A stretch of DNA of 64,000 nt from Alphaproteobacteria bacterium (GCA_030425825.1 JAUHZY010000001.1:1150834-1214833), one strand, 5' to 3'; shown: positions 34,943 through 45,249, numbered from the stretch's first letter. Translations and numbers: made by a program. The notes: a model not told the origin generated them from the sequence alone.

Positions 34943-35623
34943 TCAAGCGTTCTTTTTTAATGCTGGGAATGCTTTAAAAAGAAAGAAGACACCTAAATAA
35001 ACAAAAGCTGTGTCACTTAATGCCAACATATAGCGCACTAGCAAATTATTGGTATACAAGCTTGTCCAGTTTTCAAAAGACATCGTGCCGATAAATGCGA
35101 TGGAAAGAAAAATTGTGTTTGCCAATGTTTGAGAGATCAATGTTGATAAATTATTTCTAATCCATAAATGCTTTCCCTTTGTTTTCTGACGAAGGATGCT
35201 AAAGATATAAATATCAAAAAACTGTGTAATAAGATATGAGACCAACGCAGCAACTGCAACACGCAAGCTTGTTCCTAAAACCAGCTGAAAAGCCTCTTGT
35301 TTCTGCCAAAAAGGGGCCGCAGGCATCGCAATAGAAAGTTGTATCGTAATAATGGCTAAAGCAAATGCGACAAAGCCACCTAGAACCATTTTATTGGCAT
35401 ATTTCCGACCATAAACCTCAGCCACAATATCTGAGCACGGATACGTTATCGCCCAGATAAAAACAGAAGATGGTAAAACCATTCCCCAAATCTCGACAAC
35501 CTTTGAAGCTACAATGACATTTGTCACAAGACCAGAAACAAAAACACCAAAAACAATGCAGTATCCTGTCATCGCTTGATGATCGACAGGTGACACTTCT
35601 TTTGAATTTTCTTTTTTTGACAT
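34943..35623 (-). CDS. yhhQ: Queuosine precursor transporter (YhhQ/DUF165)
   Basis: 226 residues with about six membrane helices. The family pattern is clear: NVIVASKVVEIWGMVLPSS, AITYPCSDIVAEVYGRKYA, and VSYLITQFFDIYIFSILR. E. coli YhhQ imports queuosine precursors (preQ0/preQ1) for tRNA modification; the substrate here is inferred from the family. No preQ1 riboswitch is seen upstream. A ribosome site AGGAG precedes the ATG. Confidence 0.88.
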   Translation of the reverse strand: MSKKENSKEVSPVDHQAMTGYCIVFGVFVSGLVTNVIVASKVVEIWGMVLPSSVFIWAITYPCSDIVAEVYGRKYANKMVLGGFVAFALAIITIQLSIAMPAAPFWQKQEAFQLVLGTSLRVAVAALVSYLITQFFDIYIFSILRQKTKGKHLWIRNNLSTLISQTLANTIFLSIAFIGTMSFENWTSLYTNNLLVRYMLALSDTAFVYLGVFFLFKAFPALKKNA

Positions 35624-35746
35624 GTAAAACTCCTATCTGTCATTTAATCTAAACAAAGAAAATAAACCAATACCTTTTGAAATATCTAACTTACAGTGGT
35701 ATTGTTCAAATTACTGTCGACATATTTCGACAACAAAGGCAGAAAA

Positions 35747-36571
35747 ATGTTAGAACAGATTTTTAAAGAGTTCGACCTCTCAGAGAAAGAAGCAGAAATT
35801 TATCTGTGCCTCTTAGAGCATGGCGCCAAAAACGCAACGCCACTTGCAAAGGATTTGGGACTGCCAAGAGCGACTCTTTACGGCCACCTTGAAAAGTTAA
35901 AAGATGCTGGATTTGTGATCGATGCTTTGCAAAATAATGTCAAAGTTTTTACAGCTGAGCACCCTGAAAAACTCAACCTTTTATATAAACAAAAACTCGA
36001 CAACATGCATATTACACAGCAGCAATTTGAAAAAACACTTCCAGAATTGATTGCTAAAGCAGGAAGCAAGAACTTAAAGCCTCGCCTGCAGTATTTTGAG
36101 AACAGAAACGCCTTACACAATATGCTGAATGACATTCTTCTTTATGAGAATATTGAGGTTTTTTCCTTCTGGCCTGTTCAATCAATGATTGCAGCAATTG
36201 GCGAAGATTACCTGACATATTTCAATATTGCGCGTATCAGAAAAAACATCAATTTAAAAGCCATATGGCCACCAGCACAGTCTATAGATGTAAAAAGGTA
36301 TCCATTTATGGGATCAGGCAAAGCTTTTTTAAGGGAAATGCGCATCGCACCAGAGAGAATTAATGCGCGATTAAGTTATATGGTTTACGAAGACAAAGTG
36401 ATGGTTACGTCTTCACGACATGAAGGATATGGCTTCATTTTACAAAGCTCCGATATGGCTAATATGCTGATCGATCAGTTTATGATGATTTGGAATACCT
36501 CTAAGCCAGTCTTGCATTCTGCAAGTGATGGCAATCGCTTCCTAAATTTACTAGAAGAAGGTCAAGAGTGA
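35747..36571 (+). CDS. TrmB-family-like transcriptional regulator
   Basis: 274 residues. The N-terminal 75 are a winged helix of the TrmB type (LSEKEAEIYLCLLEHGA, then LGLPRATLYGHLEKLKDAGF), followed by a helical linker and an effector-like C-terminal domain (about 105-265, RLQYFENRNALHNMLNDI). TrmB proteins in archaea sense sugars; bacterial relatives have unknown ligands. The start at 35747 follows AAAGGCAGAAA and is preferred to 35696. It is divergent from the queuosine transporter gene with 123 bases between starts. Confidence 0.8.
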   Translation: MLEQIFKEFDLSEKEAEIYLCLLEHGAKNATPLAKDLGLPRATLYGHLEKLKDAGFVIDALQNNVKVFTAEHPEKLNLLYKQKLDNMHITQQQFEKTLPELIAKAGSKNLKPRLQYFENRNALHNMLNDILLYENIEVFSFWPVQSMIAAIGEDYLTYFNIARIRKNINLKAIWPPAQSIDVKRYPFMGSGKAFLREMRIAPERINARLSYMVYEDKVMVTSSRHEGYGFILQSSDMANMLIDQFMMIWNTSKPVLHSASDGNRFLNLLEEGQE

Positions 36572-36781
36572 ATTTAGTTCACTAATCAATATCTTCAGTC
36601 ACCTTTACGCAACCAAATAAACTTTCTAACTGTTGGAACACCATATCTTATACTGACATTATTGACTTTCCCCTAAAAACCAACCAGTCTCTATCTTAGA
36701 TTGTGCATCGTCCAAAGATCGCAACTGGTGCTGTTTTCAGCTCAATCAAAACAAAGCCTGGCAGAGTTCAAAAGTATTAAA

Positions 36782-38689
36782 ATGAATGATACAGCAGAAA
36801 AAAAACCTCTATACCATGAAGTCAACGGCAAACCTATTGAGATTGGCTTTCAGACCGCAACTATTGATACTATTAAGCGTACTTACTATCGTGGCTATGA
36901 CGATATTTCCAAAAAATTATCTGAAGAAGCAAATATCAAAGATAATATCCTTGGAAATGCAAACATAGCAGTCGAAGTTCTTCTCAACCTGCAAGGAGAG
37001 AAAAAAGCACGGCGCATTCTTGGATCTGATGGTAAAACTGTCAAAAAATCATTTAAGTATAATACTGAACAGCAAGTTATCGAAGAGGTAGTCCTCAAAG
37101 ATAAGTCTCTGTTTAAAACGACCTTTGAGTATTCTAAAAAACACCTTGTCAAAAAAACCAGCTACCAAGATGATGGGCATACGTTAAAAACAGAAGAAAG
37201 TTTTAATCAAAACAAACAAGTCATCTCTTTTAAGCAATTTGATCAAAAAGGCCGCATTGATTTCACTGTTGATTACAGCTATTTCAGTAATGGTGTGCTA
37301 AAAGAAAAAAAACACTCTGATAAAGATAGACAAAAACTAATACAAACAGAGACTTTTGATGAAAAAGGCTTCTTAGTTTCAAAAGTCAATCATCTCGGAA
37401 AAAAATCAAATAATAGCGCGCAGCGCTATTTTTATGGCGACTCTTACCATCTTGAAAAAATCATTGAATATAGAGATGGCTCCGAAAAAATATCGAAAGT
37501 AAAAGAATATGATGAAGACCAACAAGTCTCGAAGCTAAAACTCTATCAAAGAAACGGCCATCAAGTTGCGACTGAAATTGAATTCCATCCAAACGGCAAA
37601 AAGAAAAAAGAAACTTTCTTTAAAGACAAAACCTCACTACCTGTAAAAATTACAGAGTATGACAATGATGAAAACTTAACACTTGCAACATCCATTCGCT
37701 ACAATGGGCGAAAAAGAAAAAAAACCACAATTGCCCAACAGCCCTATCATGGTGATGATGAAAGCTTGAAAGGAGAAACAGCATACACAAAGATTGTGAA
37801 ATATTATAATTCGAAATCTGGCAATGCAACCAAAGGAGATGTTTACGACCCTTTTGGTAACGTTATTATCCCTCTCTATTATCACCATAAGACAAATGAA
37901 CGCCTTGATGCCCACACTGTGACAGCAAAAAAATCTAATTTCAGAAGACTTGCTTTTGTTTCAATGACAATGGGAGTTGTTTCTTTTTTACTTGGTATGA
38001 TGTCATTAGAAACATCAAAAGGTGCATTTGCTCTTCTTTTTTTCGAGGTTTTGTCTGCCCTTCTTTATCTTTTCTCAGAAAAAATGGCGATCAATTCTAC
38101 CTTCAAAAAACATAAGATTATTCCCGAAGAGGTTACCTTTGAGAAAATAGGAGAAAAAATGGAACACCTTGAAGCTAACAAAAAGCTCTACAAAAAACAT
38201 GCCGACGAATACATACAAAAAGAAAAAGAAGATGCGTTAAAACAAACAAAAGAAAATATGAATCTTTTCAAAAAGAAGTATTTTGTTAAAGCCTTTGACA
38301 AAAAAACAATACTCTACCAAGAAATTATGGCAAAGTCTTTTGGCTATTTTGTTTCATCAAAAGACTTCTCAAAAACACAAAAAGACATTCATAGCCTGCT
38401 AAAGCTTATCAGTGATTGGAATAATTCTTTTGATGTGCAAGTGCGTGACGTTAAGGTTTATCGTAATCTCTATCAAAGATGTCTCACTGCACAAAAAAAA
38501 GCGCTCTTCTCAAAAGGCAACCTTGCTGACTTTGTGGATGAGTTTGCCCTTTTTTATAAAAGCATTCGTCCAATGATTGGGCCTGCTGTGAAAAATGCTG
38601 ATGCAAAAAATATTGATACATTATCAAGTGTAGAAATTCTTCTCATTGCAGAACAAGAAATTATGGAACTTGAAAAACTTGAAAACTAA
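36782..38689 (+). CDS. Unknown membrane protein with YwqK-like repeats
   Basis: About 635 residues if started at 36782 (MNDTAEKKPLYHEVNGKP); a TTG at 36701 would add 27. The first 380 residues repeat short beta-strand units ending in Lys-rich turns, such as EYDEDQQVSKLKLYQRNGHQ and EIEFHPNGKKKKETFFKDK, similar in style to MORN_2/YwqK repeats. Two membrane helices follow (about 388-440), then a 195-residue helical, Lys-rich C-terminal part. Topology suggests both ends on the same side. No ribosome site is obvious and no function can be given. Its stop overlaps that of hemW. Confidence 0.6.
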   Translation: MNDTAEKKPLYHEVNGKPIEIGFQTATIDTIKRTYYRGYDDISKKLSEEANIKDNILGNANIAVEVLLNLQGEKKARRILGSDGKTVKKSFKYNTEQQVIEEVVLKDKSLFKTTFEYSKKHLVKKTSYQDDGHTLKTEESFNQNKQVISFKQFDQKGRIDFTVDYSYFSNGVLKEKKHSDKDRQKLIQTETFDEKGFLVSKVNHLGKKSNNSAQRYFYGDSYHLEKIIEYRDGSEKISKVKEYDEDQQVSKLKLYQRNGHQVATEIEFHPNGKKKKETFFKDKTSLPVKITEYDNDENLTLATSIRYNGRKRKKTTIAQQPYHGDDESLKGETAYTKIVKYYNSKSGNATKGDVYDPFGNVIIPLYYHHKTNERLDAHTVTAKKSNFRRLAFVSMTMGVVSFLLGMMSLETSKGAFALLFFEVLSALLYLFSEKMAINSTFKKHKIIPEEVTFEKIGEKMEHLEANKKLYKKHADEYIQKEKEDALKQTKENMNLFKKKYFVKAFDKKTILYQEIMAKSFGYFVSSKDFSKTQKDIHSLLKLISDWNNSFDVQVRDVKVYRNLYQRCLTAQKKALFSKGNLADFVDEFALFYKSIRPMIGPAVKNADAKNIDTLSSVEILLIAEQEIMELEKLEN

Positions 38690-39828
38690 GTCAACAAGTG
38701 TTCTACAACTTTATTGAGACAGTTTCGCCCTTGGTCTGTCAGTCTAAAAGATGCTTCATCTTCTATATAAAAACCGTCAATCAATTTTATCTTGTTTACA
38801 TCCAACAACTCTGAAAAACAGTGACCGCCTGATATTTCTCGGAAGCTTGCCTTAGAAACACCTTCTTTTAAGCGCAGTCCCATCATTAAAAACTCTTCTA
38901 TTTGTGACTGTACAGAAAGAGCTTCAAATGTTTGTGTTGCATGACTTTCAGCTTTCACACGGTCAAGCCAAATCTGTGGCGCACGGTGCTGGCGCGTCGC
39001 ATATTTCTTACCATCAACCGTAATACGACCATGTGCGCCAGGCCCAACACCTATATAATCCTGATACTGCCAGTAAGCTAAATTATGTCGACAGGCATGA
39101 CCTGGCAGCGCATAATTTGAAACTTCGTAGGAAGAAAAGCCTTTCTCCTTTACCATTTGCTCTGTTAAGTCATAAAAGTCTGCTGACAAATCTTCGTCAG
39201 GCATAACAAAATCACCCTTCAAATACGCATGATAAAAAGGTGTGCCTTTTTCAATTGTCAACTGATACAGAGATAAATGAGAGCGCGCGAACTGTAATGC
39301 TTCGTCAAGCTCTGTTTGCCACTGGTTTAATGTTTGATCAGGCCGTGCATAAATAAGATCGAACGAATAGCGGTCAAATGTTGATGACACTTTCTCAAGA
39401 GCTTTCAAGGCATCACTTGCGCTATGTTGTCTTCCTAAAAATTTAAGTGCCTGGTCATCCAAAGACTGGATCCCCATTGAAAGACGATTAACGCCAGCTG
39501 TTTTAAAGTCTTTTAATTTACCTAACTCTATGGATGTGGGATTCGCCTCCAAGGTCACTTCAACATCTTGGTCCAACTGCATAAATGTTAATAGAGACTC
39601 AACTGTCTTGGTCTCCATCAAAGAAGGTGTGCCACCACCAAAAAAAACACTTGTGATCGCTGCGCAATCAATTTTCTCTAAATAATAGGCAAGCTCATCA
39701 ATCAAAGATTGAGACCACTGTTTGTGGTCAATATTTTCACTGACATGAGAATTAAAGTCGCAATAAGGACATTTTGACAAGCAAAACGGCCAATGAATAT
39801 ATATTGCAAGGTTTCTTTTTTCGACCAT
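38686..39828 (-). CDS. hemW: HemW-like radical SAM protein
   Basis: 380 residues. IYIHWPFCLSKCPYCDFNSH carries the Cys-x3-Cys-x2-Cys of radical SAM enzymes with the Phe after the third Cys that is typical of HemW/HemN. FFGGGTPSLM, LEANPT, RLSMGIQSLDD and QYQDYIGVGPGAH follow. HemW is a heme-binding chaperone related to the oxygen-independent coproporphyrinogen oxidase but lacks the extra N-terminal Cys of HemN. The start at 39828 (MVEKRNLAIYIHW) replaces a longer, AT-rich unlikely N-terminus. Divergent from the frameshifted small gene. Confidence 0.92.
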   Translation of the reverse strand: MVEKRNLAIYIHWPFCLSKCPYCDFNSHVSENIDHKQWSQSLIDELAYYLEKIDCAAITSVFFGGGTPSLMETKTVESLLTFMQLDQDVEVTLEANPTSIELGKLKDFKTAGVNRLSMGIQSLDDQALKFLGRQHSASDALKALEKVSSTFDRYSFDLIYARPDQTLNQWQTELDEALQFARSHLSLYQLTIEKGTPFYHAYLKGDFVMPDEDLSADFYDLTEQMVKEKGFSSYEVSNYALPGHACRHNLAYWQYQDYIGVGPGAHGRITVDGKKYATRQHRAPQIWLDRVKAESHATQTFEALSVQSQIEEFLMMGLRLKEGVSKASFREISGGHCFSELLDVNKIKLIDGFYIEDEASFRLTDQGRNCLNKVVEHLLT

Positions 39829-39850
39829 TTTATTCTTTTTGTAGTTTTTG

Positions 39851-39879
39851 TTGACAAATAGGATACATTTTATTATATT
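39851..39879 (+). promoter_or_regulatory. Near-consensus sigma-70 promoter
   Basis: TTGACA (39851-39856) and TATATT (39874-39879) are 17 bases apart, an 11 of 12 match. Transcription would start near 39886, 25 bases before the ATG of the frameshifted small gene. It is the best promoter match found in the window. Confidence 0.65.
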
Positions 39880-39910
39880 CATCCTGATTTTGGAAGGATA
39901 GCATAGAAAA

Positions 39911-40395
39911 ATGAAAAAATATCTTGGTATTATTTTAAGCTTTGTTGCGCCATCATTCTTTATAGCGAATGTGGAGGACGACCATAAAAAATCGTTGAGC
40001 TGCAAACAACAAACGACTCACTTACAGAGGCGCTGACAGATGAAAAGCTTAAGAGTGTTGGTATTCAGTCTCTATTAACACAATTCCAAAATCTCCAGAA
40101 CGACATTAAAGAAAATGATGACAACTTTGTTTACAAAGTAAATGCACTTGAAAGAATGACAACTCTTCCCGACAGCAGTGTTTTTTATGCTACTGAAAAC
40201 CTGAACATTGCCTATCATTGCGATACCGTCGGACCGCTCTGGGAAATAGAAAAGTCTATTTCGCAAATAATGATCCTCAAACATGAAGAAAGAATGAGTC
40301 AGTCAACATTAGACGTTGTTAAAAATGACTCAACACTCTCTGCAAATGAATTCCGGAAATATGTACAAGCCTACCGCAGCTTGATGAATAAGTAG
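39911..40395 (+). pseudogene. Small exported protein gene with one frameshift
   Basis: From ATG 39911 the frame encodes a signal peptide (MKKYLGIILSFVAPSFFIA) and NVEDDHKK, then runs to an early stop at about 40037. The frame one base over, open from just after 39987, continues as IVELQTTNDSLTEALTDEKL through to YVQAYRSLMNK and TAA at 40395. The two join if one A is added to the run of six A at 39986-39991, giving a protein of about 161 residues. It has a near-consensus promoter and GGAAGGA upstream. It may be a true pseudogene, a phase-variable gene, a slippage-decoded gene or a sequencing error. Family unknown. Confidence 0.65.
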
Positions 40396-40397
40396 TT

Positions 40398-40985
40398 TTA
40401 CGCAGAGAAATAATCCATCAAGTTAGCAAAAGCATGCGCGCGGTGATTCATTTTATTTTTTTCCAACTGCTTCATTTCACCAAAAGTGCGCGTATCATTT
40501 TCTGGTACAAACATTGGGTCATATCCAAATCCATTCTCGCCACGTGGCGGCCAAACAAGCTCACCATCGATGTGACCATCAAAAACATCCACTTCACCAT
40601 CTGGCCATGCCAAAGCCAGGGAACAAAAGAAAAATGCTGAACGATCTTTATTGTCACCAAGCTCATCATTGACACGTTTCATAGCAGCGTTAAAATCTTT
40701 TTTTTCTCCCCCCCAACGCGCAGAGTAAATTCCCGGCTGTCCATCAAGTGCATTAACACACATACCTGAATCATCAGCAAGCGCAGGTAATCCCGTCGCT
40801 TTCATCGCCAAAATTGCTTTAAGAGCTGCATTTTCTTGGAAGGTTTCCCCTGTTTCTTCTGGTTCGGGCAAGTCAAACTCGGCAGCAGAAATGATTTCAA
40901 CTTCATAACCATCAAACATTTCGCGAAATTCAGATACTTTTCCTTGGTTATGCGTTGCAAGTACTATTTTTTTAAATTTTTTCAT
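40398..40985 (-). CDS. rdgB: Non-canonical purine NTP pyrophosphatase (RdgB/HAM1)
   Basis: 195 residues. It hydrolyses dITP/XTP and cleans the nucleotide pool. Signatures are [13 protein letters not shown] at the start, [25 protein letters not shown] and [13 protein letters not shown]. The first residues MKKFKK are standard. It starts 3 bases after pth ends, in an rplY-pth-rdgB run, and converges with the frameshifted gene with 2 bases between stops. Confidence 0.96.
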   Translation of the reverse strand: MKKFKKIVLATHNQGKVSEFREMFDGYEVEIISAAEFDLPEPEETGETFQENAALKAILAMKATGLPALADDSGMCVNALDGQPGIYSARWGGEKKDFNAAMKRVNDELGDNKDRSAFFFCSLALAWPDGEVDVFDGHIDGELVWPPRGENGFGYDPMFVPENDTRTFGEMKQLEKNKMNHRAHAFANLMDYFSA

Positions 40986-40988
40986 CTT

Positions 40989-41564
40989 CTAATCCTTTGA
41001 AAGCGCCATTTTTGTCATAAACTTCTCAGGAGATGTTAAGGCCATATCAAAATTATCTAAGATACCCCCCAAAACATCTGGCAACCAACCATTCATTTCC
41101 GCCTTTGTAAAGTTTGAAAGAACATAATTCGAAACAGCGTCTTCATGGGTTGCATCTTGTGGACGGCCAATACCAACACGCATGCGATGATAATTCTTAC
41201 CAATATGTTTGTCTATGTCCCTGATGCCATTATGTCCACCATGCCCACCACCTTGCTTAAGGCGAATTTTTGCAGGAGGTAGTTCTAATTCATCATGAAC
41301 CACAAGAACTTCTTCAGGTTTAATTTTATAAAACTGCATGGCTTTTTGTACAGCATTGCCCGACAGGTTCATAAACGTCTGTGGTTTTAGGAAAATAAGC
41401 TTGTGCCCTGCAACCGCACCATCTGACAACTGACCATCAAACTTTTCACGCCATGGTGAAAAATGGTTATTATCGGCAAGCGCATCAAGGACTAAAAAGC
41501 CTATATTATGTCGATTAAGTTTATATTTATCACCAGGGTTTCCAAGGCCAACAATAAGGCGCAT
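40989..41564 (-). CDS. pth: Peptidyl-tRNA hydrolase
   Basis: 191 residues; releases tRNA from stalled peptidyl-tRNA. Signatures are IVGLGNPGDKYKLNRHNIGF with the catalytic His, FLKPQTFMNLSG, VVHDELELPP with the catalytic Asp, and GGGHGGHNGIRD and MRVGIGRP. It follows rplY by 15 bases, the standard rplY-pth pairing. Confidence 0.97.
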   Translation of the reverse strand: MRLIVGLGNPGDKYKLNRHNIGFLVLDALADNNHFSPWREKFDGQLSDGAVAGHKLIFLKPQTFMNLSGNAVQKAMQFYKIKPEEVLVVHDELELPPAKIRLKQGGGHGGHNGIRDIDKHIGKNYHRMRVGIGRPQDATHEDAVSNYVLSNFTKAEMNGWLPDVLGGILDNFDMALTSPEKFMTKMALSKD

Positions 41565-41579
41565 GGCATCCCCCAGCGA

Positions 41580-42239
41580 CTATTCTTCTGTAGAAGCTTC
41601 TTTAGAGCCTTCTTCGCCCTCTGCTTCTTCGCCTTCTGCTTCTTCATCAGCAGTTTCTTCAACAGCTTTCTCAAGACGTGGCGCAAGAATATTTGCGATT
41701 GTGTAATCACGTTGATTTGGCTCTTGCTCAACACCTTCAGGAAGATTGATGGCACTAAAGTGAACTGTCTCACCAACATTCAATGTCGTCAGGTCAACTG
41801 TCACATGTGTTGGAATATTTGCTGGAGAACAGTAAAGGCCAACAACTGCGCGTACAACATTTAAAACACCACCACGCTTCAGGCCTGGAGATTTCTCTTT
41901 TCCTTCGAAGTGAACAGGAATTGAAACCACAATTTTTGATTTCTCATCAACGCGTACAAAGTCTGCATGTAAAGGACGCTCAGTCACAGGGTGAAATTGA
42001 ACATCTTTTGTCAGAACCATTTGATTCTTACCATCAACCTTAATATCAAAAAGCTTTGCGAAAAATCCTTCTTTATGAAGTTCCTGCGTGAAAACCTTTT
42101 CTTCCATCAAAACATGATCTACAGCAGCGTTTCCACCGTAAATAACTGCAGGAAGGAGGCCTTCATTTCTATACGCGCGAGAATTTCCTGTACCAGTGCT
42201 TTCTCTTTTTTGAGCCTCAAGTGTAACTCTCTCAGACAT
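41580..42239 (-). CDS. rplY: 50S ribosomal protein L25/general stress protein Ctc
   Basis: 219 residues: an L25 beta-barrel domain binding 5S rRNA (1-95, AQKRESTGTGNSRAYRNEG and VIYGG) plus the C-terminal TL5/Ctc domain (about 96-190, VSIPVHFEGKEKSPG), ending in a Glu/Ala-rich acidic tail (EEAEGEEAEGEEGSKE). The ATG at 42239 (MSERVTL) is chosen over a TTG two codons upstream because AAAGG is 9 bases before it. Confidence 0.95.
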   Translation of the reverse strand: MSERVTLEAQKRESTGTGNSRAYRNEGLLPAVIYGGNAAVDHVLMEEKVFTQELHKEGFFAKLFDIKVDGKNQMVLTKDVQFHPVTERPLHADFVRVDEKSKIVVSIPVHFEGKEKSPGLKRGGVLNVVRAVVGLYCSPANIPTHVTVDLTTLNVGETVHFSAINLPEGVEQEPNQRDYTIANILAPRLEKAVEETADEEAEGEEAEGEEGSKEASTEE

Positions 42240-42402
42240 TTCCAAAACCTTTCTTATTATTTTTCTTTTATTTCAAAAAGTTACCTCACAAAAAGCAACT
42301 TAAAGATCATTAAATTCAATACAAGGAGGACCGTTCTACACCAAAAATTGAGCAAAAACAAGCCTAAATACGAAGAAAATAATGCTCACCGTAAATGTTT
42401 TT

Positions 42403-43350
42403 CTACTCAAATAGGGTAGAGACTGAACGCTCTTCATGAACACGACGCATCGCTTCACCGATAAGAGGGGCAATATCAAGGTACTCAACCTTATCACAAG
42501 CACCTTCTTTACTTGCGATTGTATTTGTCACAATAAGCTTTTCCAATGGCGAAGATTTTATTCTTTCAAAAGCAGGACCAGAAAAAACACCATGTGTCGC
42601 ATAGGCTGAAACAGCACTTGCACCGGCATCCACCAATGCTTTTGCCGCATTACAAAGTGTGCCTGCAGAATCAACAATATCATCAACCAAAATACATTTC
42701 TTTCCTTCAACATTCCCAATGATGTTCATCACCTCTGACACGCCAGCTTTTTCACGACGTTTATCAATAATTGCAAGCCCTGCATCAATACGCTTCGCAA
42801 GCTTGCGTGCGCGAACAACACCACCAACATCTGGTGAAACAAGAACGATATTATCACCTTCGCCGTAACGTTTTTTAATATCACGTGCAAAAACAGGCAG
42901 CGCGTAAAGGTTATCTGTTGGTATATCAAAAAATCCCTGTATTTGACCTGCATGCAAATCTAGTGTCAAAACACGGTCAGCACCCGCTGTTTGAATAAGG
43001 TTTGCAACAAGCTTTGCCGAGATTGGTGTTCTCGGGCCTGTTTTCCGATCTTGACGCGCATAACCATAATAGGGAATAACGGCTGTAATGCGACGTGCAG
43101 AACCACGTTTTACAGCATCAATCATCACCAGCAGTTCCATTAAATGGTCATTAGCAGGATAAGAAGTCGACTGGATCAAAAAAACATCTTCGCCACGTAC
43201 ATTTTCAAAAATTTCTACAAAAACTTCTTCGTCTAAAAATCTTTTAACACTTGCATCTGTTAGCGGCATTTCGAGGTGATCGCCAACACCAGAGGCAAAC
43301 TCTAAGTTACTGTTTCCTGTGATAATTTTCATTTTGCCGCGCGCACTCAT
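42403..43350 (-). CDS. prs: Ribose-phosphate pyrophosphokinase
   Basis: 315 residues from 43350 ([15 protein letters not shown]); starting at 43332 gives 309, also normal for the family. It makes PRPP for nucleotide, His and Trp synthesis. Visible are [45 protein letters not shown] and the PRPP loop [17 protein letters not shown] lies just before the upstream ATG, which is why I prefer it. It is a single minus-strand gene, divergent from rpiB. Confidence 0.96.
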   Translation of the reverse strand: MSARGKMKIITGNSNLEFASGVGDHLEMPLTDASVKRFLDEEVFVEIFENVRGEDVFLIQSTSYPANDHLMELLVMIDAVKRGSARRITAVIPYYGYARQDRKTGPRTPISAKLVANLIQTAGADRVLTLDLHAGQIQGFFDIPTDNLYALPVFARDIKKRYGEGDNIVLVSPDVGGVVRARKLAKRIDAGLAIIDKRREKAGVSEVMNIIGNVEGKKCILVDDIVDSAGTLCNAAKALVDAGASAVSAYATHGVFSGPAFERIKSSPLEKLIVTNTIASKEGACDKVEYLDIAPLIGEAMRRVHEERSVSTLFE

Positions 43351-43428
43351 GCCTTCAACCTTATTTTTATGTATGTCTGGGGAGGTCTTTATAGCACAAA
43401 ATAGTCCTCTTTCCACACGTTTTTTCAG

Positions 43429-43458
43429 TTTACAAAAAACCCTTTATATCTCTATATT
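43429..43458 (+). promoter_or_regulatory. Promoter of the rpiB-glyA-nrdR-ribD run
   Basis: TTTACA (43429-43434) and TATATT (43453-43458), 18 bases apart, 26 bases before the GTG start of rpiB. Each box matches 5 of 6. It would drive the four closely spaced genes downstream. Confidence 0.45.
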
Positions 43459-43484
43459 CATACTTCTAATTTTAGGAGATTTTT

Positions 43485-43958
43485 GTGTCAAATAACCGCC
43501 ACCATATGCCTGAAAACCCTGTCATCGCAATTGGCAGCGATCATCATGGCTTATCTTTAAAGCCAGCCCTTAAAAAAAGCATAGAAGCCTTAAAAGGCGA
43601 ATGGCTAGACCTGGGACCTCATAATGAAGACTCTGTTGACTATCCAGACTATGCAAATGATGTTGTGAATGCAATCACATCAGGGCGTGCACATTACGGC
43701 ATTTTAATTTGCGGCAGTGGTATTGGTATGAGTATGGTAGCAAATCGTGACCCCTCTATTCGTGCTGCACTATGCCACGATGTTGAAGCCGCAACGATGA
43801 CGCGCAAGCACAATGATGCAAATATTCTCGTCCTTTCGGCAAAAAGCACAGCGCCAGAAACAGCTGCCAATCTCATAAAGGCATTTTTAACAACTGACTT
43901 TGAAGGCGGTCGCCACCAACGACGTATTGAAAAATTCTCAGAAAGGCCCAAAACATGA
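43485..43958 (+). CDS. rpiB: Ribose-5-phosphate isomerase B
   Basis: 157 residues, RpiB/LacAB type. It interconverts ribose-5-phosphate and ribulose-5-phosphate. Signatures are [40 protein letters not shown] and [13 protein letters not shown]. The start is GTG at 43485 with TAGGAGA upstream. The stop overlaps the glyA start by 4 bases; rpiB-glyA is a common alphaproteobacterial pair. Confidence 0.95.
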   Translation: MSNNRHHMPENPVIAIGSDHHGLSLKPALKKSIEALKGEWLDLGPHNEDSVDYPDYANDVVNAITSGRAHYGILICGSGIGMSMVANRDPSIRAALCHDVEAATMTRKHNDANILVLSAKSTAPETAANLIKAFLTTDFEGGRHQRRIEKFSERPKT

Positions 43959-45220
43959 GTTCTTTTTTCTCAAACACACTCCAAGAATCTGACAAAGCTA
44001 TTTTTGATATTATTGGCAAAGAAAAAAAGCGCCAACAAGAATGCATTGAGCTTATTGCCTCTGAAAACATCGTGTCACGTGCCGTTCTAGAAGCACAAGG
44101 ATCAATTCTGACAAATAAATACGCTGAAGGATATCCTGGCAAACGTTACTATGATGGCTGTGAATATGTTGACCAAGCCGAAGATTTAGCACGTGAACGC
44201 GCAAAAGAAATTTTTGGGTGTTCTTACGTCAATGTCCAACCACACTCTGGATCGACAGCAAATCAAGCTGTTTTTCTTGCCTTACTACAACCTGGCGACA
44301 CCTTTATGGGTATGTCATTGGATGCAGGTGGGCATTTGACACATGGCTCTCCTGTAAACCTTTCTGGAAAATGGTTTAATGCTGTTTCTTATGGTGTGCA
44401 GGCTGAAGACGGACTCATCGATTATGATGCACTGGAGGCACAAGCGGTCGCAACAAAACCTAAGTTAATCATTGCAGGAGGATCTGCATATCCAAGAACC
44501 CTCGACTTTAAAAGGTTCCGTGAAATTGCTGACAAAGTCGGCGCCTACTTACATGTTGATATGGCTCATTTTGCAGGGCTTGTCGCGGGTGGCCAGCACC
44601 CTTCTCCCTTTCCACATGCACATGTTGTCACAACAACAACACATAAAACGCTTCGTGGCCCAAGATCAGGGATGATTCTGAGTGATGATGAAGATTTGGG
44701 TAAGAAGTTTAATTCTGCAATTTTTCCTGGTCTTCAAGGTGGCCCACTGATGCATGTTGTTGCAGCAAAGGCTGTTGCGTTCGGTGAAATTCTACAGCCA
44801 TCTTTCAAAGAATATGCTGCACAAGTCATCAAAAATGCTCAAGCTTTGGGTAAGTCATTAATGGATCGTGGATATGATTTGGTCTCAGGTGGGACAGACA
44901 CACATCTTATCTTAATTGATTTGCGCGCAAAAAACTTAACTGGAAAAGCGGCGACAACATCTATGGACAAAGCAGGCTTAACATCAAACAAAAATACTGT
45001 TCCTTTTGACCCACAGTCTCCCTTTGTAACCTCTGGTGTACGCTTAGGGTCACCTGCCGGAACAACGAGAGGATTTAAAGAAGCCGAGTTTATAGAAGTT
45101 GGGAATCTTATCGCTGATGTCATTGATGGACTGGCGCAAGAAGGTGACAACAACGATGCTGCGGAACGCAAGGCACATGAGAAAGTTCTTGATTTATGTA
45201 CGCGTTTTCCTATTTACTAA
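43955..45220 (+). CDS. glyA: Serine hydroxymethyltransferase
   Basis: 421 residues, PLP-dependent. It converts serine and tetrahydrofolate to glycine and methylene-tetrahydrofolate. The PLP Lys is Lys231 in [16 protein letters not shown]. Other signatures are [10 protein letters not shown] near the N-terminus, [15 protein letters not shown] and [12 protein letters not shown]. It lies in the rpiB-glyA-nrdR-ribD run. Confidence 0.97.
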   Translation: MSSFFSNTLQESDKAIFDIIGKEKKRQQECIELIASENIVSRAVLEAQGSILTNKYAEGYPGKRYYDGCEYVDQAEDLARERAKEIFGCSYVNVQPHSGSTANQAVFLALLQPGDTFMGMSLDAGGHLTHGSPVNLSGKWFNAVSYGVQAEDGLIDYDALEAQAVATKPKLIIAGGSAYPRTLDFKRFREIADKVGAYLHVDMAHFAGLVAGGQHPSPFPHAHVVTTTTHKTLRGPRSGMILSDDEDLGKKFNSAIFPGLQGGPLMHVVAAKAVAFGEILQPSFKEYAAQVIKNAQALGKSLMDRGYDLVSGGTDTHLILIDLRAKNLTGKAATTSMDKAGLTSNKNTVPFDPQSPFVTSGVRLGSPAGTTRGFKEAEFIEVGNLIADVIDGLAQEGDNNDAAERKAHEKVLDLCTRFPIY

Positions 45221-45249
45221 GCGCGAAACAAACACGGAGACTGAAGTAA

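Noticed and set aside
34943-35700. preQ1 riboswitch before the queuosine-precursor transporter
   Set aside because: The short upstream gap lacks the characteristic C-rich loop and A-rich tail.
41508-42419. Plus-strand reading frames opposite pth and rplY
   Set aside because: They lie antisense to well-conserved genes, have composition unlike neighbours and no ribosome site.
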